Part shown: positions 59,095 through 64,000 of the stretch, piece after piece
How the letters are laid out: every line of letters begins with the position of its first letter
Numbering within the stretch: position 1 is the stretch's first letter
DNA from: Prevotella sp. BV3P1
GTDB taxonomy: Bacteria > Bacteroidota > Bacteroidia > Bacteroidales > Bacteroidaceae
Assembly: GCF_000479005.1 (NCBI RefSeq)
Contig: NZ_AWXC01000025.1
Coordinates: 1 to 64,000 of the forward strand
Reading direction: 5' to 3'
Length of the DNA: 64,000 bases
Made by a program: the position numbers and the translations under genes
Notes under the pieces: generated by a model
The model's input: the letters and a program-made list of their open reading frames with translations, nothing else
Databases searched by the model: none
Told to the model about the DNA's origin: nothing

Positions 59095-60162
59095 ATGCTT
59101 TATATAGCTACCTTTGTTATTTTTTATATTTATTGTGTCAGCCTTTGCAATAAACCATATACAAAGCAAGACAAAGTGCTTAAGATTGGAGCAGTTGTGA
59201 TAGCTGTTTTGATAGGCTTTAGGAAAGGGTGGCCTGATGAGGATGCCTATTTATTTGCATTTAATGGAGCTCCTTACTTAAATGAGTTTTCCTGGGACAC
59301 ACAGTCGCTTGCTTATGCTGAACTCGGTTACTTCTATTTGGCATCAGTCATAAAAACAATTTACTTTAACTCCACCTTTTATTTTTTAGTAATGGGTGGA
59401 CTTTCTATGTATTTACTGTATAAGTGTTTAGATAAATATTGTTTATTGCCACTTATCGGCTTTTGTGATTATATTGCGCGTTTCCTATTAAATAGAGATT
59501 TTACCCAGATGCGTTCTTCCTTGGCTATTCTTTTAATTGTCATAGCAACAAAATATATCTATGAAAAGAAAATGTGGAAATACATGCTTGTGGTATTACT
59601 GGCGTATCAGTTCCACCATTCTGCTTCATTGGCAATTCCACTTTACTTTTTTTGTATGTTGAATTTGAAGCATTGGCATATTGTCACGGGCATCTTAATT
59701 GCATTTCCCCTTGCAGCAATTTTTGCCCCATCAATATCTGTCCTGTTATCAGATTGGAGTGAGGACCTTCAAATTAAGACTTATACCGAGGGTGGATACG
59801 TTGAGCTGGCGTTAGGATTCGCCAATCCCATGATCTATTTTCAAATAGCTGTTTTGTTACTTTTTACATTTAGAGAGAAGCAACTTACTCGTCTAACACC
59901 CTATTATAATATATTTAGAACTGGATATTTTTATTCTACCTTATTCTTGATATTCTTTTGTAATTATACTGCACTTTCAGGGAGAACATCTACCATTTTT
60001 GCTACGTTTGAGATATTTATTTTGTCTGCATTAGCATTGACTTTCTCTGGAGTACAACGAAAAATATATTTTACAAGTTTAGTCGTCATTTTGAGTTATT
60101 TCTTTTATAGTAAATATTGGGCGGCAATGATGATGACTAACGGGGCTGCAGGATTCTTTTAA
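59095..60162 (+). CDS. EpsG-family polysaccharide polymerase (Wzy-like)
   Basis: The 355-residue inner-membrane protein has ten or more helices and the EpsG pattern: GFRKGWPDEDAY early, then SLAYAELGYFYLASVIK, FLLNRDFTQMRSSLAILLIV and LAYQFHHSASLAIPLYFFC, where the conserved R...R and H-H-S are typical. EpsG proteins polymerise exopolysaccharide repeats in the manner of Wzy. It is the only polymerase candidate in the locus. Confidence 0.9.
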   Translation: MLYIATFVIFYIYCVSLCNKPYTKQDKVLKIGAVVIAVLIGFRKGWPDEDAYLFAFNGAPYLNEFSWDTQSLAYAELGYFYLASVIKTIYFNSTFYFLVMGGLSMYLLYKCLDKYCLLPLIGFCDYIARFLLNRDFTQMRSSLAILLIVIATKYIYEKKMWKYMLVVLLAYQFHHSASLAIPLYFFCMLNLKHWHIVTGILIAFPLAAIFAPSISVLLSDWSEDLQIKTYTEGGYVELALGFANPMIYFQIAVLLLFTFREKQLTRLTPYYNIFRTGYFYSTLFLIFFCNYTALSGRTSTIFATFEIFILSALALTFSGVQRKIYFTSLVVILSYFFYSKYWAAMMMTNGAAGFF

Positions 60163-60165
60163 TTT

Positions 60166-61251
60166 ATGAAAGTAGTAGTTGTTTGTACACGCCTATGTTT
60201 CGGTGGAGCCGAAAGAGTGGGAGTTATGCTCGCTAATGGATTAGCACAGAGAGGTCATCAGGTTACATTGTGGGCTGATCTTTATGATCAGGTTACTTAT
60301 CCGATAGATGAACGTGTAACCTTATCCAATCTATACACAAAACAATATTCTGGGTTGGCAAAATGGAGGAACTCCATTCATAATTTGCGCAATACATGGA
60401 AGAAAGAAAAGCCTGAGGTAGTCATTGGCATTATGTGGGCATGTTCTTTAAAGGCGCGTATAGCTACAATAGGATTAAATGTTCCAGTCATCAGTACTGT
60501 TCATGATGCTTTCGAACACCCAAAGAGTGCACCGATGTCTTCATTTGAATATTTCCATAAGTTTTATCTTAATAAGCTCTATCGGTGTGTTACAGTGTTG
60601 ACCCATGCCGATAAAAAGATTATAGGTAAAAGGCTTAAGAATGTTTATGTAATGCCCAATCCTTTGGGACTTGCTCCAGTCGTAGAGGTTCCGCAAAAAG
60701 ACAAGGTTATATTAGCCGCTGGGCGGTTAGATAGCTGGTATGTAAAAGGATTCGACTTGCTTATTGAAGCATGGGGACAAATAGCCCATCGCCACCCAGA
60801 TTGGACATTGAAAATTGCAGGTTCGGGAACAGATACGAGTAAGCAATTTATACAAAGGTTAGCTAAGAAGCATCAAATAGAGAATCAGTTTCAATTAATT
60901 GGGTTCCAAAAGAATATTGATGAAATCTATAAAAGTTCAGCCATCTTCGTACTGAGTAGCCGGTATGAGGGCTTTGGACTCGTTTTAATAGAAGCCATGA
61001 GCCAAGGTTGCGCTTGTGTAGCTGCTGATTATAAAGGCAGGCAGAAAGATATAATTACAGATGAATCTGAAGGTATCACCTGTGAACCCGAAGATGCAGT
61101 GTTGTTAGCACGAGGTATGGATCAACTGATTTCAGATGAAGATTATCGCCTATCAGTTCAGCAACATTCAATAGAGGCGAGTAAACGCTTTTCTTTAAAC
61201 AAGATTATTGACAAATGGGAACACCTGCTGACAATTCTATCAGATAATTAG
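60166..61251 (+). CDS. Glycosyltransferase family 4
   Basis: The 361-residue GT-B protein has an N-terminal CTRLCFGGAERVGVMLANGLA (the GGAE/R acceptor loop), YVMPNPLG at the domain hinge, ILAAGRLDSWYVKGFDLLIEA and SSRYEGFGLVLIEAMSQGC, where the EGFGLVLIEA (EX7E) donor-binding motif is complete. It is a retaining transferase of the WbnH/PglA type. It is the only GT4 in the window and follows the polymerase gene by 3 bases. Confidence 0.95.
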   Translation: MKVVVVCTRLCFGGAERVGVMLANGLAQRGHQVTLWADLYDQVTYPIDERVTLSNLYTKQYSGLAKWRNSIHNLRNTWKKEKPEVVIGIMWACSLKARIATIGLNVPVISTVHDAFEHPKSAPMSSFEYFHKFYLNKLYRCVTVLTHADKKIIGKRLKNVYVMPNPLGLAPVVEVPQKDKVILAAGRLDSWYVKGFDLLIEAWGQIAHRHPDWTLKIAGSGTDTSKQFIQRLAKKHQIENQFQLIGFQKNIDEIYKSSAIFVLSSRYEGFGLVLIEAMSQGCACVAADYKGRQKDIITDESEGITCEPEDAVLLARGMDQLISDEDYRLSVQQHSIEASKRFSLNKIIDKWEHLLTILSDN

Positions 61252-61264
61252 AAAGTAATGAAAT

Positions 61265-62227
61265 ATGAATAATGTGCCAACCATAACCGTTTTGACTCCT
61301 GCTTACAACAAAGGTAAGACGATAAAAAGAACATTTGAGAGTTTATTAAACCAGACCAGTTTTGATTTTGAGTGGGTCTTAATCAATGATGGAAGTACTG
61401 ATAATACATTAGAGGTAATCAATGGCTTTCAGACAGATAAATTTCCTATTCGATTTACAAATAAGCAGAACGAAGGACTTAATCGCACTTATAATCTTGG
61501 TGTAAGATTAGCAGAAGGAAAGCTGATATTTCGTTTAGATCCAGATGATTATTTGGTTGAGGATGCTATTGAAAGTGTCATCCAATATACACAGCTTCTT
61601 GATAGCGATGATCAATTATGCTCTGTGGCTTTCCTTACCAAATATTCTAATGGAAAGATTGTCGGAACCCATCCCTATACTGAGCCTAAAAGAAGTAATT
61701 TTATTGATTACAGAATATTGGATAAAGGGAGAGGAGACCGCATCGAGGTTGTTAAAAGAGAAGTCTTGCTTCAATATCCAATGCCAGAGATTGAAGGAGA
61801 GAAGTTCTGCTTAGAATCGGTAATGCAACAGAATATAGCAGAGGAATATGATGCGCTTTATATACCAAAAGCCATATATATTCGTGAATATAATGAAGCG
61901 AGCATTACATCTAACTTAGTGCGTGTTTTTTCTCAGAATCCTGAAGGGACATTATTGACTTACTCACAGAGTGTGAATATTTTAGTGAGGAAGCAAAAGG
62001 AAGGCTATCCTGTAAGAAGAGAAATATTTAAAACTGGAATAAATTATTTCAGATTTTGTCTTTACTCCAAAGAAAAGATGAAAGATATTTTTAAAAAAGT
62101 TCCTAAATTTATTTGTTTTGAGTGTTTCATACCTGGTATGTTATTATATGGTATTGATCAGCTAAATCCCAATTGGGTTTATAATTCTTTATTCTGGGTA
62201 AGAAAAAACATTGGTATTTTTAAGTAA
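61265..62227 (+). CDS. Glycosyltransferase family 2
   Basis: The 320-residue protein carries TITVLTPAYNKGKTIKRTFE, INDGSTDNTLEVI, and FRLDPDDYLVEDA. The C-terminal region is basic and may bind the membrane surface, but there is no membrane helix. Donor and acceptor unknown. It follows the GT4 gene by 13 bases. Confidence 0.92.
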   Translation: MNNVPTITVLTPAYNKGKTIKRTFESLLNQTSFDFEWVLINDGSTDNTLEVINGFQTDKFPIRFTNKQNEGLNRTYNLGVRLAEGKLIFRLDPDDYLVEDAIESVIQYTQLLDSDDQLCSVAFLTKYSNGKIVGTHPYTEPKRSNFIDYRILDKGRGDRIEVVKREVLLQYPMPEIEGEKFCLESVMQQNIAEEYDALYIPKAIYIREYNEASITSNLVRVFSQNPEGTLLTYSQSVNILVRKQKEGYPVRREIFKTGINYFRFCLYSKEKMKDIFKKVPKFICFECFIPGMLLYGIDQLNPNWVYNSLFWVRKNIGIFK

Positions 62228-62294
62228 ATATATCTGCTTCTTTCAAGTTGCTTAGATTTTTTGCGCATCAATTAATAACAAAAATGGTATTGAC

Positions 62295-63233
62295 ATGTTA
62301 ACAAAAGGTATAGTATCAGTCATAGTTCCAGCATACAATGTTAGTGATTATTTAGATACATTTTTTACTTGTATGATGAATCAGACGTATGAAAATATTG
62401 AGGTAATTGTTATAGATGATGGTAGTACTGATAATTCAGGGGAAATATGCGATAAATGGGCAAAAATGGAATCCCGGATTAAGGTATTTCATAAAGATAA
62501 TGGTGGGTTAAGTTCTGCTCGCAATAAAGGAATAGAATTAGCTCAGGGAGAATGGATGACATTTCTTGATCCAGACGACACTGTTTCTTTTGGTTATATA
62601 GAATCGCTCTTATCTTTGACAACTGAAGATATTGATCAAGTAATTGGTGGGTGGGAGAGTAGAGATCAAGATGGTAATACAATTACTTCACTTCAGAGTA
62701 CCGTTTCTGGTGTGATTTCAAAAAATGAGGCTATATTATGGGTTTTCCATCCTAAATATTTATGGCCAGGATTTGCATGGGGAAAGCTTTATCGTTCTTC
62801 TATAATTAAAGAAAACAATCTCCGATTCGATGAAAGTCAATGGCTGTGCGAGGATGGGGTTTTTTCAATTTTGTTTTTATGTAATATTCAGGGAAAGGTA
62901 TCGTTTACGACAGAACCATTGTACTATTATTTGGTAGATAGAATAGGAAGTAATACATATAAGTCAAACGAAAAATATTCAGAGAAAGTATTGCATGAAT
63001 TTTATGGTTATGTCAAAATGTTTAAAATGCTAAGTGAATATCATATAAATAGCCCAAAAACTCGCTTATTCGCAAAATGGAATGTTTATGTGATGTACCG
63101 TCGTTTAATAAGAAAACTTGATAGATTCAAAGTCTTTGCCCCACGAGCAGAACTTTATGAAACATTGATCTCAATCATCCCTACCTGGCAATTACCTTTC
63201 TTTTCTTTAATATTACGTTTCAAAAGAAAATAG
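62295..63233 (+). CDS. Glycosyltransferase family 2
   Basis: The 312-residue protein has VSVIVPAYNVSDYLDTFFTC, VIDDGSTDNSGEICDKWA, GGLSSARNKGIELAQGEW and MTFLDPDDTVSF, a canonical GT-A core. It is closer to the GT2 at 58113 than to the others by motif comparison, and the two may have arisen by duplication. A gap of 67 bases separates it from the preceding GT2. Confidence 0.92.
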   Translation: MLTKGIVSVIVPAYNVSDYLDTFFTCMMNQTYENIEVIVIDDGSTDNSGEICDKWAKMESRIKVFHKDNGGLSSARNKGIELAQGEWMTFLDPDDTVSFGYIESLLSLTTEDIDQVIGGWESRDQDGNTITSLQSTVSGVISKNEAILWVFHPKYLWPGFAWGKLYRSSIIKENNLRFDESQWLCEDGVFSILFLCNIQGKVSFTTEPLYYYLVDRIGSNTYKSNEKYSEKVLHEFYGYVKMFKMLSEYHINSPKTRLFAKWNVYVMYRRLIRKLDRFKVFAPRAELYETLISIIPTWQLPFFSLILRFKRK

Positions 63234-63338
63234 GAAGATAATGTCCAATGTTACTATTGGTGTGCAAAATCAGATATATTTGGTATTGCTGATTTTATGG
63301 GATAGACAACACATAAAAATCACTTCACAATTGTTACT

Positions 63339-63959
63339 ATGCAATATGAATTTGTAAAAGAGATAGGGTCAAATATACCAATACCTTCTTCTTATAAGGA
63401 TGTACGCATTTTAGTTCAAAGTGACTATTATCGCTTTATGGGTAGAAAAGCCTCTTGGTTCGTTATGTTTTGTAAGACGCTTATTGAACCAAGTTTTGCA
63501 TTCTTATTTTGGCATCGAATATCTGCTCTTAAAAGACGCAATCCGCTCTATATCATTGCAAAAATTCTACATCGCCATTACATGTTTAAGTACTCATTAC
63601 TGATACCTTCTTCAACAAAAATAGGATATGGGCTTTATTTAGGACATCCTTCAGGCATCATTATAAATCATACGGCTATCATTGGTAATAATGTTAATCT
63701 AAGCCAGTTTACAACTATTGGTTCTAACGAAGGAAAAGCAGCCATGATTGGTGATAATGTCTATATCGGGCCGTCTTGTTGTTTGATTGAAGATGTAAAG
63801 ATTGGGGCAGATGTTACTATTGGTGCTGGAGCTATTGTAACAAAGGATATACCAGAAGGTGCGGTTGCGGTAGGAAATCCTGCTAAAGCTTTACAAAACA
63901 CAAAGAATGTTGATTATATCAATAATAAATGGAGAACTGAGTATGGCACCACTATATAA
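63339..63959 (+). CDS. Hexapeptide-repeat O-acetyltransferase (serine acetyltransferase-like)
   Basis: The 206-residue protein begins with about 85 residues of helical/hydrophobic sequence, then left-handed beta-helix repeats: IGYGLYLGHPSGIIIN, IGNNVNLSQFTTIG, IGDNVYIGPSCCLIED, IGADVTIGAGAIVTKDIP and AVGNPAKAL. The pattern is that of CysE-like acetyltransferases, which in polysaccharide loci acetylate a sugar hydroxyl rather than serine. It overlaps the start of the next, truncated gene by 17 bases. Confidence 0.88.
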   Translation: MQYEFVKEIGSNIPIPSSYKDVRILVQSDYYRFMGRKASWFVMFCKTLIEPSFAFLFWHRISALKRRNPLYIIAKILHRHYMFKYSLLIPSSTKIGYGLYLGHPSGIIINHTAIIGNNVNLSQFTTIGSNEGKAAMIGDNVYIGPSCCLIEDVKIGADVTIGAGAIVTKDIPEGAVAVGNPAKALQNTKNVDYINNKWRTEYGTTI

Positions 63960-64000
63960 AAGAATAGAGTTAAAAATTTATCTGTTATTTCATCGTAAAC
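63943..64000 (+). CDS. Start of a further gene, cut by the window end
   Basis: An ATG at 63943 opens the frame MAPLYKRIELKIYLLFHRK, which is still open at the last base. The 17-base overlap with the acetyltransferase gene is in keeping with the tight spacing in this locus. Only 19 residues are visible, so no function can be given; another transferase of the polysaccharide locus is likely. Confidence 0.45.
   Translation, partial: MAPLYKRIELKIYLLFHRK

Overview
The window reads as a chromosomal segment of a Bacteroidota bacterium, most likely a Prevotella-type member of the Prevotellaceae. This rests on SusC/SusD genes, two GH92 mannosidases, repeated Bacteroidota promoter boxes (TAnnTTTG, often with TTG or TTTG about 20 nt upstream), and a secreted protein with a type IX-like C-terminal tail. 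The genus is inferred from gene content and style, not from a database comparison.

Layout. 1-300: distal end of an rRNA operon (5S rRNA, terminator, palindromic 9-bp repeat). 0.35-4.2 kb: sparse accessory DNA with an outer-membrane barrel gene, a DNA-alkylation-repair-like HEAT protein, a frameshifted small gene and an acidic-tailed protein of unknown function. 4.2-7.3 kb: rarA, a D-2-hydroxyacid dehydrogenase and a TRIC-like channel gene. 7.3-14.5 kb, minus strand: a porin-like gene, then an apparent eight-gene operon running from a MATE exporter, a cytidylate-kinase-like protein and a phosphoesterase into a dTDP-3-amino-3,6-dideoxyhexose pathway (rmlB, ketoisomerase, N-acyltransferase, aminotransferase). 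14.7-25.2 kb, minus strand: a six-gene operon of exported CbiK-type chelatase, SusC, SusD, lipoprotein, M16 protease and ChaN-like protein. It looks like a haem or tetrapyrrole acquisition system built on a SusCD transporter and is the most interesting part of the window. 25.4-28.1 kb: xseA, xseB, ilvE. 28.4-36.0 kb: trmB and mrp with a GH92/BSP-protease/GH92 cassette for mannose-rich glycoproteins between them. 36.1-39.7 kb, minus strand: fmt, a Sua5/YrdC-type gene and a ClC channel gene. 40.0-64.0 kb, plus strand: a surface-polysaccharide locus that continues beyond the window.

The polysaccharide locus begins with a wrecked UDP-galactopyranose mutase gene, then gmd, fcl and a UDP-glucose dehydrogenase (GDP-fucose and a UDP-hexuronic acid). 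A secreted protein and a very small acidic protein gene follow, then a plasmid-gene remnant. From about 46.3 kb the DNA becomes clearly more AT-rich and holds an aminotransferase, WbqC, a broken ATP-grasp gene, six GT2 and one GT4 glycosyltransferases, a Wzx flippase, an acyltransferase, a GtrA/GtrB/large-membrane-protein module, a pyruvyltransferase-like protein, an EpsG-type polymerase and a hexapeptide acetyltransferase. Capsule or O-antigen made by a Wzx/Wzy route is the natural reading.

Dispersed structure not explained by genes includes two homologous four-copy arrays of a 22-bp repeat in opposite orientation about 11.6 kb apart, three arrays with a 9-bp period, and a 29-bp inverted repeat that contains the chaN stop codon.
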